A stretch of DNA of 64,000 nucleotides from Primulina eburnea (GCF_022965805.1 NC_133105.1:31934447-31998446); one strand, 5' to 3'. Numbered from the stretch's first letter, positions 9,686 through 21,713 are shown. The notes: generated from the letters alone by a model not told the origin. Program-made: numbers and translations.

Positions 9686-11487
9686 TTAGGTTACGGATTT
9701 TGTGTAATATTTGCATAATATTATGTTGAGATCGATTTCTAACCGTTTGAGATTTTTTGTGCAAAAATATCATAGGGCCGAAAATTTTTTTGAAGAAACA
9801 AAAAAAAAAAAAATATTTTTCGGGCAGCCGAGGGGCTGCCCGAGGGGGCTGCCCGAAATTTTCGGGCAGCCGAGGGGCAGCCCGAGGGGCTGCCCGAAAT
9901 GTTCAGTTTTAAAATAAAAAAAAAAATTTTTGTTGTTGCCGGAATCCGGCGACGGAGCTCCGGCGACGGCGATGACGGCTAGGGTTTCCAAAAGTGTTTT
10001 GGTTAATCCAAGTGTCATGGGCCTTGAGATGTTGGGCCATTGGATGGCCAACATAATTTGTGAAATTTAAATGGGCCAAAGTATTTTTGGTGAAAAATGG
10101 TTTTTGGGCCCTTAAGTTTAAATTTACAATTGTTGCACATGTTTTCTCATAAAATAAATAATTGAAGTTGGACTTTAATTATTTATAGTAAATTGTGATT
10201 TACAAGAAATTCGATTATAAATAAATTAATTTGAAAGTACACAAAGGTGTTTGTATACTTTGTTAATTTAATTTATAATTGTGGCGGTTAGTGATTGGAT
10301 CAAGATATATAATATTGGATCAATTAATTATAGTGATAATTAATTGATGGTGTATGATATGTGATATTATGCATGAAGGATGATCAAAAGCCCAAGCCCA
10401 ATTTGCTAGGTGTATGCTAGGATATTTGTGTTGTATGATTGTAATAATCAATTTAAAGTGGGCTTGGTTTATGGCCCATTCCCACCCCATGAGATGTATC
10501 CCTATGTGCCATGGATATTTAATTGTAAATATTAGAATAGGTGAAGATCAAGATTGGAAGATGGTGGCCTTGGTGATTATGAAGATCGAAGACATGTAAT
10601 ATTGGATGCTAATGTAATAGTATAGTTGCATTGCATCCCGTGCATTTACCCTAGGATTGGACCTAGGCCCGTGTTTGGCTCACACGGGCCATTAGTTTTG
10701 GGCCGATTGATCATCCTTGTATTGTTTTTTATTTATGATATATGCATGATATGTTATAAATAATGAGTATGTGCGTTATTATTATTATAATAACAAAGTT
10801 GCATGAATCCGGCAAACATACGATCAAACATGGCGAGCTTTTAAAATAAAATTAATGATGAGACCTTTCAAAACTAAAAACCCTCATTTTGAATAAGATT
10901 CAAAATTAATATCAAGCCCGAAAAGGGGAATTATAAAATTGGTTATAATTTCCTTGTCTTCCATCGACAATGGGTGCATGATGAACGCTACCCGTACTCG
11001 GGGCTCGGCTCATATTATTGGGGGAGCTTTGGGTGCCGGAAAGCTGTGACATCCATTGACATGGTGATGTGAACTACGTGGAACTCCCATGATTTCGGCT
11101 CATATTATTGAGGGAACTCATGGCGACCGTCCATTAAGGTTCAATATCGATGGGTTAGGCTTGACACGTAAAGATGAACGACGTCATATTATTGGGTCCT
11201 AATCAAACGTGAGACAAAAGTTTACGTAGAGGGTTGCATTGTGATGCAATTGGAAACTACTTTTTAGGAATTGTGATTGGCTGATATTATTCGGGATCAC
11301 AATTCGCTAATTGGACCTTACGTACCTACTGAGGAAAGGTGTTCCCGTTTTCACTAGAGGGTAGTGTAAGATGTCAAAACAGTGGGAGCAAATATTTATG
11401 AAGTAAAAGTCCAAACTTCATATCTTACCAAATATTTTAAATAGTCATCAACATTTATCTGTTTTTACTTTTCAGTACAAATCAACA
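9686..11487 (+). other. C1 untranslated leader with GC-rich module cluster
   Basis: 1.8 kb between primer-binding site and gag, no supported coding. At 9821-9899 GGGCAGCC and GGCTGCCC words alternate, so the segment can fold into several GC hairpins. It is followed at about 9936-9983 by a GGCGACGG-rich block. The module cluster is present but arranged differently in C2 (about 47163-47255) and C3 (about 62669-62750). The remainder is AT-rich and conserved among the three copies, including a regular 'CATATTATTG' motif near 11010-11290. Confidence 0.7.
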
Positions 11488-12222
11488 ATGTCTTCGATGC
11501 GCAATTCGATATCTGTAATACTCGACAAACACATATTAACTGGACCTAATTACCTCACTTGGCTAAGAAATTTAAAAATAGTCTTAAATTCGGAAAGGGT
11601 AACATATACACTGACTCAGTCGCCCCCTGTTGAGGCTCCGACTGACTGTAATCCTGAGGAATTGCAGGCTTACAAGGAATGGTGTGACCATGACTTGATA
11701 GCCAGGTGTTATATGCTAACTTCTATGAACGATGAGCTGCAGAGGCGTTTTGAGGGTGCAAAGAATGCTGCTGACATTCATTTGCACCTCAAAGAGCTCT
11801 TTGGAGAACAAACGCGTCCTCTTAGGCATGCTACCGTCAAGGAGTTGATCACTTTGCGCATGCGAGATGGGACCTTGGTCCATGAGCATGGCCTAAAAGT
11901 GATCGGGCTCGTGGACAAGCTCGTTGGCATGGATATGATCCTGCCTTCGGAGTTGACCACCGACATGTTGCTGTTATCGCTGCCTAGCTCATTTGATCCT
12001 TTTGTGGTGAACTTCAACATGAACAAGATGGAACCGACCCTTGAGGAGTTGGTGAACATGCTTGTTACGTTTGAATCCACCATCAAGCAAGAGAAGTTGG
12101 TTCTTTATGTGGGTTCTTCATCTAGTACGAAGATTGATCCACATGGGAATGGAAAGAAGAGTTCTTTCCAACGTCCCAAGAAGAACGTGCCCCTGTTGAG
12201 GGCAATCTCCGAACCCTGTTGA
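11488..12222 (+). pseudogene. C1 copia gag (UBN2-type), frameshifted before the zinc knuckle
   Basis: Capsid gene of a Ty1/copia element starting MSSMRNSISVILDK. Motifs of the plant copia gag family are clear: LTGPNYLTWLRNLKIVL near the N-terminus, a central HLHLKELFGEQ segment, and LLLSLPSSFDPFVVNFN before the C-terminal part. The frame ends at 12222. The zinc knuckle of the family (CHHCKKPGHWRRNC in C2) is just downstream at about 12260-12310, but here a base insertion in it breaks the frame. The ATG at 11488 agrees with the start of the C2 homologue at 48856. Translation into pol would fail. Confidence 0.8.
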
Positions 12223-13199
12223 GGCAGCCAGACCAGTTAAGGCTGACAAGACTGGTGATGTTTGTCATCACTTGCAAGAAGCCTGGACATTGGAAGCGAA
12301 ATTGCAAGGAATATCTTGCCCAGAAGTGTTCTGGAAACGGTATGTTCTAAATTTAAGTAAACATTTTAATTAACTCTACTTCTTTGGTATTAGATACCGG
12401 TTGTGACTCACATCTCTGTAATGGGTTACAGGTGATGGGAAGAAGTAGGAAGCTTAAGGAAGGTGTGACCTTCTTGAGAATGGGCAATGGAGCAAGAGTT
12501 GCTGCCAAGGCTATTAAGGATGTTTACTTATTGTTGAACAATGACTTTAAGTTAATTTTAAGAGATGTTTTGTTTGTACCTGTTTGGTGTAAAACATTGT
12601 TTCCATTTCTATTGTGATAAAAATGGATATTCTTGTTTATTTAGCAAAGGTGTTTGCAACATTTACAAGAATGAATGTTTAATTGGTACTTGAGAACTTG
12701 AAAAACGATCTCTATAACTTAAAAGTAAAAGATATTCTACTAAATGTCCATTCAAAGGCAGATACCATATGAGATATGGATGGGTAAGCCTCCCAAATAT
12801 TCTTATCTTAGAATATGGGTGCCCTGCTTATGTGAAGCAGGTAAGTGGGAGATAAATTGGATTGTTGATCCATTTTATGTTACTTTGTGGGATATCCAAG
12901 GAATTAAGTTGGATATCATTTCTATCATCCCCAAGAAACAAAAGTGTTTGTTTCTAGGAATGCAACCTTTTTGGAAAGGGATTTTCTATTGGATAGAAAA
13001 AGGCAGATGATAGAACTCGAAGGAGTTCGAGAGAAACCCACAATTATAGAACCCACACCCGATGAGCCAAGAGAGGAGATACAAGCTCCTAGCAGATAAG
13101 AGAAAGTCTCGAGACCACCTATGAGGTATGGTCAGCTTCTTGAAGAAGGCCATGATGAGCCTAACCATGGGATGTGATCCATGGACCTTCAAGAGAGTT
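12223..13199 (+). pseudogene. C1 pol remnants: protease, integrase tail, start of RT; cut by gap
   Basis: Contains a copia protease-like segment with DTGCDSHLCN (about 12384-12617), then a jump to the integrase C-terminal region (PYEIWMGKPPKYSYLRIW, about 12765-12830) and the linker before RT (REEIQAP, then RPPMRYGQLLEEG, about 13065-13150). The integrase zinc finger and catalytic core expected between protease and PYEIW are missing. The same junction occurs in C2 (about 50105-50150). Several stops and shifts lie between fragments. The sequence ends abruptly at the N gap in what corresponds to C2 position ~50555, so RT and RNase H are not seen. Confidence 0.75.
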
Positions 13200-13224
13200 N
13201 NNNNNNNNNNNNNNNNNNNNNNNN
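13200..13224. other. Assembly gap, 25 N
   Basis: Run of N. Left of it is C1 copia pol; right of it is the integrase-fragment array, so the two sides are not a natural continuation and the true distance is unknown. Confidence 0.99.
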
Positions 13225-13456
13225 ATTGGATTCTCTAAGATGGCACATTTTATAGCTTGTCAAAAACCAATGATGCGACTTCTCTAAAGAACAAATCCGC
13301 AATGTCAATCCAAGTTCTTTTTAAGAAAAGCACGCAAAATTGTTCCCAAAGTCTATTGACAACTTCAGTTTGTCTATCGTTTGAGGATAACAAGTAGTAG
13401 AAAACAACAATTTTGTGTCAAGTTTAGCCCATAAAGTCTTCCAAAAGTAACTCAAG
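13225..13456 (-). repeat. Integrase-fragment array, part 1
   Basis: Minus-strand fragments of a Ty3 integrase core in degenerate ~360-390-bp tandem units, the same family as 40068-42690. The right edge CTCAAG joins without loss to the sequence resuming at 32036, across solo LTR A3, with TCAAG duplicated. Confidence 0.85.
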
Positions 13457-15549
13457 TGTAATGCCCAGAATATAGAATTGATAAACCAAGATTATCAATC
13501 TTCATTAACGAGATACTCGGAAGATATGAGAATGCATGACATGCAATGAGAGAAGAAAAGAAATGAGAAAATAGGGTTTGCAAGACCGCACCCGCGCCCA
13601 GAACAGGGTGCACCTGCGGTCATGCAATTATGGAATTTTGGAAGTAAGGCTGAAGCCACACCGCACCCGCGGGTGCCGGGACGACCGCACTGCGGTGCAT
13701 GGACAGAAAGTTGGCAAATTTATGCGAGCAGGACCGCACGCGGTAAGAACAGGACCGCACCCGCGGTCAAGCTTCTGGGAAATTCTGGATATACTGACGA
13801 TACGTGGACCGCACCCGCGGTGCATGTATGACCGCCACCGCGGTGCGACGTGCACATGAAAAATGAGACACGTCTCCTGCTGTTGCAATGTCGTATATAT
13901 AGGTGGAGCTCGTTCTTCTCTTCCTCAGAACAACATAAATTCGAGAAAAGTTTAGGGAAAAAGGGTGAAATCCTTACGCCTTTTGTGGAAGATCCGTGCA
14001 TCAGATTTGAATCCGACACGAGATTCGTGCTTTCTCCCTTCGATAGCTACGTAAGGACGTAATTTTTGTTACGTTTAGAACATGATTTGAAATTATGATA
14101 TTGTCAGAATTGAATATGATTCAGATATAGGTGTTTTTACAACCGTAGACCTTGTAGAATTGAAGTCAGATTAAAGAACAGCCTGTTTCTGTAATTGTTA
14201 TGATTTTTGAAAGATATTGACTGAAATTCGATATCAGATTTATGTCATTGTTGAGATTATGAGTTATATCAGTATTGATTATACGTTCTAGAATTGTATT
14301 TGTGATGTTCAGATTGACGGGGTTATTCAGATTGTATTGTTATGTCGTCGAAACATCAGCTGAGTTAGATTGATCAGATTCAGATATTATTTTGATTAGA
14401 TTTTGGTATTATTGATATGACTCAGATTGTATCTTGTTCAGACATTGATCAGATTGTATACTGATTTGAGTATTGATAAGAACATGGTGTATATTGAGTT
14501 ATTCACTGATACAGGGTATTCGATATTGTCATTTCAGATTTGATATGGACAGAGTTGAATGCAGGTCATCGTCTTCGTCAGATAGGGAAGACAAAGGTAT
14601 AATTCATGTGATATACGGGAAGACACAACTCAATTCAGATTTTACTGAGTTTCCCAACAAAATCACATACTAGACTGTTGTTATACTTTGTTATGTTTAT
14701 GCTTTGATTATAGCATTTTATTTAAGTTTATGAGATTATTGTCATGTTCAGATATGAATATGATTATGCTTTGTTTACAGATTGATATGCATAGCAATTA
14801 AGATAGAAAGTCTTTTGGCAGAACCGGCCAAAAGCTAGACGTTCGGTGGTATTGACCCTTCGGATCAGATCTAGACCGAGTGCAGATATTCGATACAGCT
14901 AGCACCGAAGTCTAAGAATAAGACGTACAGTCACCCCGATTGGAGAGTAGGTGACAGCCATTGACGTCTTATTCGTACCGGGATCCCTAGAGTTATAGTT
15001 GAGTCAAGTCTAGACATGATTTGATTAGAACTGCATGCGTATATGTATTGGTTTCATAGATTATGGAACCTATTGTTATTACTTTTAGTAATGACAGCAT
15101 GTTTCATGATTTAGATTATTATATGCATGCTTATCTGATTTGAGTAGCATGTTCAGTGAGATTAGATTTCATAGATGATGAACTCTATTACTATTGTTAT
15201 TGCTTTTATTCATGACAGCATGTTTCATGAATTATTATATGTATATGCATGTTTACCATGTTTTATACTGGGATTTATTGTCACCGGAGTTATCCGGCTG
15301 TTGTCTTGTTTTGTATGTGTGCACGACAACAGGTGGGGCCAGATCGGGGTCGAGAAGACGACGAGTGAAGACGAGTTTAGCGTGGTGATTCCGGACTTGG
15401 ATAGATTTGGTTTTATTACTTGAACTTTAGTAGTTGAACCCTAGATTAATTGAAAAGACTGTTGTACAGTGTTTTGCATTTATACTGAAATGTAGTTTCA
15501 TACAGATATGTATATTATTTAGATTCCATTACCTTCCGCATTTATAGTT
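13457..15549 (+). repeat. A3 solo LTR, left part
   Basis: Begins TGTAATGCCC and is a diverged A-family LTR. It continues at 31943-32035 after the nested A2 element. The flanks are the duplicated TCAAG (13452-13456 and 32036-32040) within the integrase array, so this is a solo LTR of about 2.19 kb left by LTR-LTR recombination. It contains GC modules of the ACCGC-ACCC-GCGGT type at about 13585-13850, and a version of the paired element of 16969-17028 at about 14910-14972. Confidence 0.9.
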
Positions 15550-15679
15550 TGTAATGCCCAAGAAGTATAGAATTGATAAACCAAGATTATTAGTCTTCAT
15601 TAACGTGAGACTCGGAAGATATGAGAATGCATGACATGCGATGAGGGAAGAAAAGACATGAGAAAATAGGGTTGGCAAG

Positions 15680-15965
15680 ACCGCACCCGCGCCCAGAACA
15701 AGAGTGCACCCGCGGTCATGCAATTATGGAATTTTGAAAGTGAGGTCGAAGCCACACCGCACCCGCGGTGCTAGACATCACCGCACCCGCGGTGCATAGA
15801 CAGAAAGTTGGCAAATTTATTCGAGGTAACACCGCACCCGCGGTACGAACAAGACCGCACCCGCGGTGGTGCACCGCACCCGCGGTCCAAGATATACCGC
15901 TCCCGCGGTCGTCGAATTGTAGGAAATGATAAGCATGCCGTGGACACAGCGCACCCGCGGTGTGA
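15680..15965 (+). repeat. GC-rich module cluster in A2 5' LTR
   Basis: The 14-mer ACCGCACCCGCGGT, an inverted repeat ACCGC/GCGGT with a 4-base loop, occurs at 15756, 15780, 15831, 15854 and 15873, with one-base variants at 15896 and 15948 and degenerate copies at 15680-15720. Spacing is irregular (about 19-52 bp). The 3' LTR has one more copy near 30222. The cluster ends about 40 bp before the TATA-like run. Confidence 0.88.
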
Positions 15966-16005
15966 CGTGCAGCATGGATATTGAGCCATTTGTACCATTT
16001 CATGC

Positions 16006-16022
16006 AATATATATATATATAC
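16006..16022 (+). promoter_or_regulatory. Putative TATA region of A2 LTR
   Basis: ATATATATATATATATA run directly downstream of the GC modules and upstream of the transcribed-looking part of the LTR. The same order (modules, then TATA-like run) is seen in A3, A4 and the A2 3' LTR. Assignment rests on position and composition only. Confidence 0.4.
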
Positions 16023-16968
16023 AACCGTTCATTTCCTCAGAAATCAGGAAAGGGAAGAAAATGTTGGAAAGAATTTCTCAAGCTTAGAAATCGTGATTTC
16101 GAAAAATCCGTGTATCAGAATTTGAATCTGAAAGCAGTATCGTGATCCTCTAGCTACGAGCTACATAAGGACGTAAGTTTTGTTACGTTTAGATAAGATT
16201 TGAATTTATGATATTGTCTGAATTGAATATGAATCAGATATGATGTTTCTACTACCCTAGATATGGTATAATTGAAGATAGATTAAAGAACAGACTGTTT
16301 CTGTAATTGTTATGATTTTCGAAAGATATTGACTGAGATTTTGATATCAGAATTGTATATTATTGATTTTGAATATACCGATATTGAGATTATGAGTTCT
16401 GGTATTATATCTGTGATGTTCAGATTGTGTTATTATACCGTCGAAACATCAGTTAATTCAGATTGATCAGATTCAGTAATGATTTATATTTCATCGTGAT
16501 AGCGTTGATATGAATCAGATTGTGTATTGTTCAGATATTGACCAGATTATATACTGAGTTGAGTATTGATCAGAACAGATTGTGTATTGAGTTATTCACT
16601 GACACAGTGTATTCGATATTGTCATTTCAGATTTGATATGGACAGAGTTGAATACAGATCATCGTCTTCGTCAGATAGGGACGACAAAGGTATAATTCAT
16701 GTGATATACGGGAAGATATAACTCAAATAAGATCTTATTTGAGTTTCCCTATAAAATCACATACTAGATTACCTTTATATTCTGATTTGAATATGATGTA
16801 TTTATATGTTGAGATGATTATGCATTGTTTAGAGATTGTTATGCATTGCATTGAGATAGGAGAGTCGTTGACAGCCATTGTCAGCTATCTAGATGTTCGG
16901 TGTATCTCAGCTGAGGAGCAGCCCTGACTCCTATTGCAGTCGTTGATACAGCTTAGACCGAAGTCTAG

Positions 16969-17028
16969 GAATAAGACGTACAGTCACCCCGAGTGGGAGG
17001 GTAGGTGACAGCCATTGACGTCTTATTC
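16969..17028 (+). other. Conserved paired element in A LTRs
   Basis: Outer arms GAATAAGACGT and ACGTCTTATTC (11 bp, perfect) enclose inner arms GTCACC and GGTGAC. Present at 202-261 in A1 and in A3, A4 and the A2 3' LTR with the same arms while the loop and the CCATTG side vary. It would form a two-tier stem in RNA. No known element recognised. Confidence 0.7.
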
Positions 17029-17683
17029 ACACCGGGATCCCTAGAGTTATAGTTGAGTCGAGTCTAGACATGATTTGACTAGAACTGCATGTGTTTATGG
17101 ATGTGGTTTCATAGACTATGAAACCCATTGTTATTGCTTTCAGTCATGATAGCATGTTTTTATGATTTGACTTGAGTAGCATGTTTATCTGATTCGAGTG
17201 CATGCTTATCTTGATTAAATTTCATAGATTATGAAATCTGTTGATTTGAATTATATTCATGATAGCATGTTTTATGATTTAAATTGTTTATATACATGCT
17301 TACCATGTTTTATACTGGGATTTATTCTCACCGGAGTTATCCGGCTGTTGTCTTGTTTTGTATGTGTGCATGACAACAGGTGGGGCTGGATCAGGGTCAA
17401 GAAGACGATAAGAGAAGACGAGTTAGCGTGGTGATTCCGGACTTATTGTAGACTTGTTTTATTACTTTAACTTAGTAACTAAACCTTAGACTTATGTTGT
17501 ACAGTATTGTACTTTGCCACTGAATTGTAGTTGTTATACAGAGATGTATATTATTTAGATTCCATTACCTTCCGCATTTACATTTTAAAAAGAAAAAAAT
17601 TTTTAGACCCTGTTTATCAGAATTGATAATTAAATCCCAACGATGATTAAGAAGATGATTAGCGTCCGGGTCCCCACAACAGG

Positions 17684-17695
17684 TGGTATCAGAGC
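17684..17695 (+). other. A2 primer-binding site (tRNA-iMet)
   Basis: TGGTATCAGAGC five bases after the LTR end; intact. Confidence 0.9.
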
Positions 17696-18092
17696 GATAG
17701 ATCCTTTAGATTGAGATAGTCAGAGTTGATAAATTCTTTGACTGAGATAGAAGAGAATGAGCGGGGTAGATTGAATTTTCTTTCCTTGCATGTGATTGCT
17801 AGCATGAGATTTATTTCAATGTTGACTTACAGTGTGTATGCTAGCATGATTTATTGCTTTCCCTATTACATGTTGTTTGTTATCTGAGTTGATTGCAGCA
17901 TGTAATTGCTAAGCCTGGATCAGAACCGAGTCTGAATCAGAGTTATATGATCAGAGGAGGGCTGTGACAGAATATATATAGATTGTATATTGATTTGTTT
18001 GATATTCAGATATACCGCCTCGGAGATTTCCAGAAAGGGGCAGTACTTCGTCTGAACAGATAGATGCATCAGAAACTCAGCTAGAAGAAAAG

Positions 18093-18910
18093 ATGAAAGA
18101 ATTTGAGTTATTACAGCCGCCGGTTCTGAATGGTACCGAGACATCTAAAGACTGTCAGAACTGGTTTGATGATATAGAAATATTGTTCGATTTACTTGAT
18201 TGTACAAATGAACAGAGAGTTAAAATGGTGCCTTATCAGTTACGAGAAGCCGCCAAGAGTTGGTGGATTACCAGTAGAAGAATGTGGGCAAAGAGAGGTA
18301 AGTGATTTCATGGGAAATATTCAGAACTGAATTCTATCGACGATTTTTCTCAACTTCGTACCGAGAGGACAAGAAATTAGAGTTTGAGAATTTGAGCCAA
18401 GGGCAGCGAAATATTGACGAATATATTGCTAAATTCTCTACTCTACTGCATTTTGCTCCTCATTTAGCTGGAAATGATGAAGCTGTAGTGAATCAGTTCA
18501 TCAGAGGGCTGAATTCGGAGGTAGTTGCATTTATGAATCTGCAACGACCTTACCATTTTGCTGACATCCTGAGTAGAGCAAAGAGAGCTGAGGTGAGTCT
18601 GATTAGACAATTGACAAGGTTATGTGTGAAGCCACTTCAGACACAGCAATCCCCTCTCCGATTTGATCGCGGCAGTACGAGTGGGAAGCAAGATTTGCTG
18701 AAAGCTCGAAAGAAGCCATTCAAGAAGTTAGGGAGTGGTTCCTCTAGCTCCAGTGGTTCTAGCCCGAGTTATACTGGAGTATATTGCAGGAGTTGCGGAG
18801 GGAGACATCCCACCGAGCAATGCCAGGGAGTGACTGGTAGATGCAATATTTGTGGACAGTCGGGACACTTTGCTAAAGTCTATCCCCAGAAGCATTCCCG
18901 AAGATTGTAG
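18093..18910 (+). pseudogene. A2 gag, one frameshift
   Basis: Ty3-type gag. The first part (18093-18305) ends in TGA. A -1 shift at about 18302 leads into the second part (18302-18910), whose frame has no ATG at its start (GTG) and is therefore not an independent gene. It carries FRTEFYRRFF, QRNIDEYIAKF and FIRGLNSEVV, a Ser-rich linker and two zinc-knuckle-like motifs; in the last one the final Cys is Tyr (CNICGQSGHFAKVY), unlike A1. The shift point AGAGGTAAGTG also matches a splice-donor consensus. With no pol behind it, any mobility must have relied on another element's enzymes (inference). Confidence 0.82.
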
Positions 18911-21573
18911 GGAACAGAGTTCAATTGAAAACACAAATCCAGAATTTATAACAGGTACTATTCTTTATGATTCTATTGCATATGTATTGATATATACTAA
19001 TGCAATTTTTAAGAATATCTTTGATTGAGTTGCATGGAGATATGCTGTATCTGTTGGGTTTGTATGTACTGTAGTATTGATATCCTTGCTTGTTGAGGAA
19101 ATGTTGATATCAGAGATTTCTGTATATATTGTATACTACAGTAAGATGAGAATGAAATAGAAATAGCTTATAATGTACTTGTGTTCCTGATTTGAACGCA
19201 TTATTGATATGTATATGCTGAACAAGTACATATATATTGGAGAATTTTTCCAGAAATGGTAAGAGTCAGATCAGAGATGACTGATCAGTGAAGATACCAC
19301 GATAAGGATTTTGGAATTATAATTCCTTTGATATCTGTATTGTATATGACTCGATTAATACAGAAAGGAGCAGATTGCATCCTTATGTATTCAGTAGACC
19401 TACTGAAATCGAGCCTAACATTGACAGATATGTCAATGATGTATGAGTTGGCAGACATTAGCCAGATAAGATTTCAGATTTGTGTATTATATTAGAAAGA
19501 TAGATTTCAGAATTGAATTCAGATCAAATATTGATTGTTGTTTTAGAATTCAGCCTAGAATAACATTGAATGTACAGAATGATACAAAATGAATTGAAAG
19601 ATCAGTAGAAGAGTACCGACCAAGAGTACATCTTATTTTGTGATACTCTTTGGCACGTGTTAGTATACTCAGAGATATTCTGATGAATTCTATGCTCATT
19701 ATATCTATGAAATTTTGATATATTTGCAGCATCTGATTGACTGAGTAGAATATTTGAAGATTGTATTGAATATTCTGAGAACTGTGATGATTGTATCCAG
19801 AAATTATTCAGATAAGAATCTTGCTTGAAACAGATTGTATTCAGAGTATGCGTTATCTGAAGTTTGTATACCGATTGAATTTGACACAGTTGAGATTACG
19901 ATCAGTGACTGAAAGATATGAAGATCAGAAATTTCAGAAATGTCAGAAATGTAGTTTGTCTGATTCTGCAGATTATTTTATTCGACTGTTGCTTTATATC
20001 TGCTGAGTATTGTTAGTGTTCTAAATCAGTATTTGAGACATCTTATATTGTTTTGGGGAGCATATTTTATTGCAGATAAGATATAGCAGTTGATCATAAT
20101 GACATGAAGATATTCATCAGAAATCATTGTTTTATGAGTTCACTGAACTCACTAGATCTGTATAGGTTACTGATATTTTGTATCTTATTTGATGTTACTG
20201 TTGTTTTGAATCCGTATATGCTACAGATTATTGTGAATCACAGAGAGTATATACAGCTCCAACCGAATCAGAGTTGAATTCGGGAGTTACAGTAATTCAG
20301 GAATGTGATCAGAATGTTCAGAACTAGATTTCACTAATCAGAGTCGAGTAACAAATATGTGATTGTGTATTTTGTATGAGACTGATTATTTTGTGATGTC
20401 AGATGTGTCAGAATTTACAGCAAAGCTTGATATCGATAGTCAGAGCCAAATACCAGGTAGGTATATTTGCTTTCATTTATGTTATTAACGGATTTGTGTA
20501 TATCAAATAGTTCGAATCTGAAAGAACAGATATTGTTAGAATTTTACAGTTATGGGTTCAGTGTTCAGTATGATGATTGAGAATGTATTGTATTCGAACA
20601 GATAGTTGTGATATAGACAGATGAGATCAGTTATAACAGAATTGTATTGAAATGTTGGCAGAAATTGTACTGATACGTCTGAATTGCTAACAGAGAAGAC
20701 AGAAATATAGAAATTCGAAGATTTATTACAGAATTGTATAGTTTTAAATAGAAATGGGAGTACATTTCTATAGCATCCGTAATGAAATTACTGCCATTTT
20801 CTACAGATTGTGAAATATGATATGATTAAGATTGACAGATTGTTCAATCTATATCTATCAGTTTGTACCAGATAATGTACAAACATGACCAAATGACACA
20901 GATTGATGTTAGAGAAATGGTCAGAAAGATCGGAATGTCATAGTAGATTATGTCAGATTGTGATTTTGCTTGAGTTTGTATTCGTGACAGAATATATCAT
21001 TAACTTTTTCTTAGATCGTTTCACAGATTGACAGGCAGTTAGAATATGTTATCCAGATATTGGAAGACTTTGATGCAGCTTTAGTGCTGGATGTTAGCAC
21101 TAATTAATATGATTTATTATCATTGTGTGACAATAGCTATGAGCTCATCAGATAGGTAAGGAGATAGTTATAGACAAGACAGTATACGACGAGTACTACA
21201 GATTTCTTTTGAAGAAAATTCAAAGGAAGATGAAGATAGTTCAGAATGGACAGATTTAAGAACCCAATGTCGGATTATGACGATTGGTAGTTGAAGCTAA
21301 AGAGGGTAGATGCCTTTGTTTGGGAAGAAACAGATTATAACAGCAGATGGTACTGATAGGTGATGAGCTGTAGATTAGTTTATACGGACGTTGTATAGCC
21401 AATAATGCGAGACTGATTCGGTCAGAAGAATTGAAGAAGTGTTATGACATGACACTTAACGAATTCTTATTCCAGATTGGAACTAGATATGGGAGTTTAG
21501 TTTAAACTCTGGGATACATTTCTTCTGATATCTTTGAATTGATTGTTGTGAGTTCGAGGACGAACTCAGATCT
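18911..21573 (+). other. A2 internal region downstream of gag, no intact coding
   Basis: Near-identical to 2144-4807. AT-rich, stop-dense, no supported ORF. Same weak hint of decayed reverse transcriptase near 19750-19790. The decay is shared with A1, so it predates the duplication of the block. Confidence 0.6.
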
Positions 21574-21587
21574 AAGAGGGGGAGAAA
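21574..21587 (+). other. A2 polypurine tract
   Basis: AAGAGGGGGAGAAA directly before the TGTAATGCCC of the 3' LTR. Confidence 0.85.
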
Positions 21588-21713
21588 TGTAATGCCCAAG
21601 ATGTATAGAATTGATAAACCAAGATTATTAGTCTTCATTAACGTGAGACTCGGAAGATATGAGAATGCATGACATGCGATGAGGGAAGAAAAGACATGAG
21701 AAAATAGGGTTGG
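21588..21713 (+). repeat. A2 3' LTR, left part
   Basis: First 126 bp of the A2 3' LTR; broken after GTTGG by B2 and resumed at 29928. Confidence 0.93.

Larger units (their letters stand above)
15550..17678 (+). repeat. A2 5' LTR
   Basis: 2,129 bp from TGTAATGCCC to CCCCACA. Preceded by TAGTT (15545-15549), which is repeated at 31938-31942 after the 3' LTR, proving that A2 is one insertion into solo LTR A3. Contains the GC module cluster, an AT-rich TATA-like run, palindromes and the conserved paired element. Confidence 0.95.

Noticed and set aside
13200..13224. Natural junction between C1 and the integrase array
   Set aside because: It is an N gap; nothing can be concluded about adjacency.
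13578..14062. Overlapping ORFs on both strands in the A3 LTR, rich in Arg, Cys, Pro and Gly
   Set aside because: They are translations of the GC modules, in several frames and on both strands, as also at 15716-16024, 29968-30305, 32366-32601 and 43640-44083.
15680..15965. CRISPR-like regularly repeated short motifs
   Set aside because: Repeats are short, unevenly spaced, and lie in a plant LTR present in several copies; no cas-like genes. They are LTR modules.
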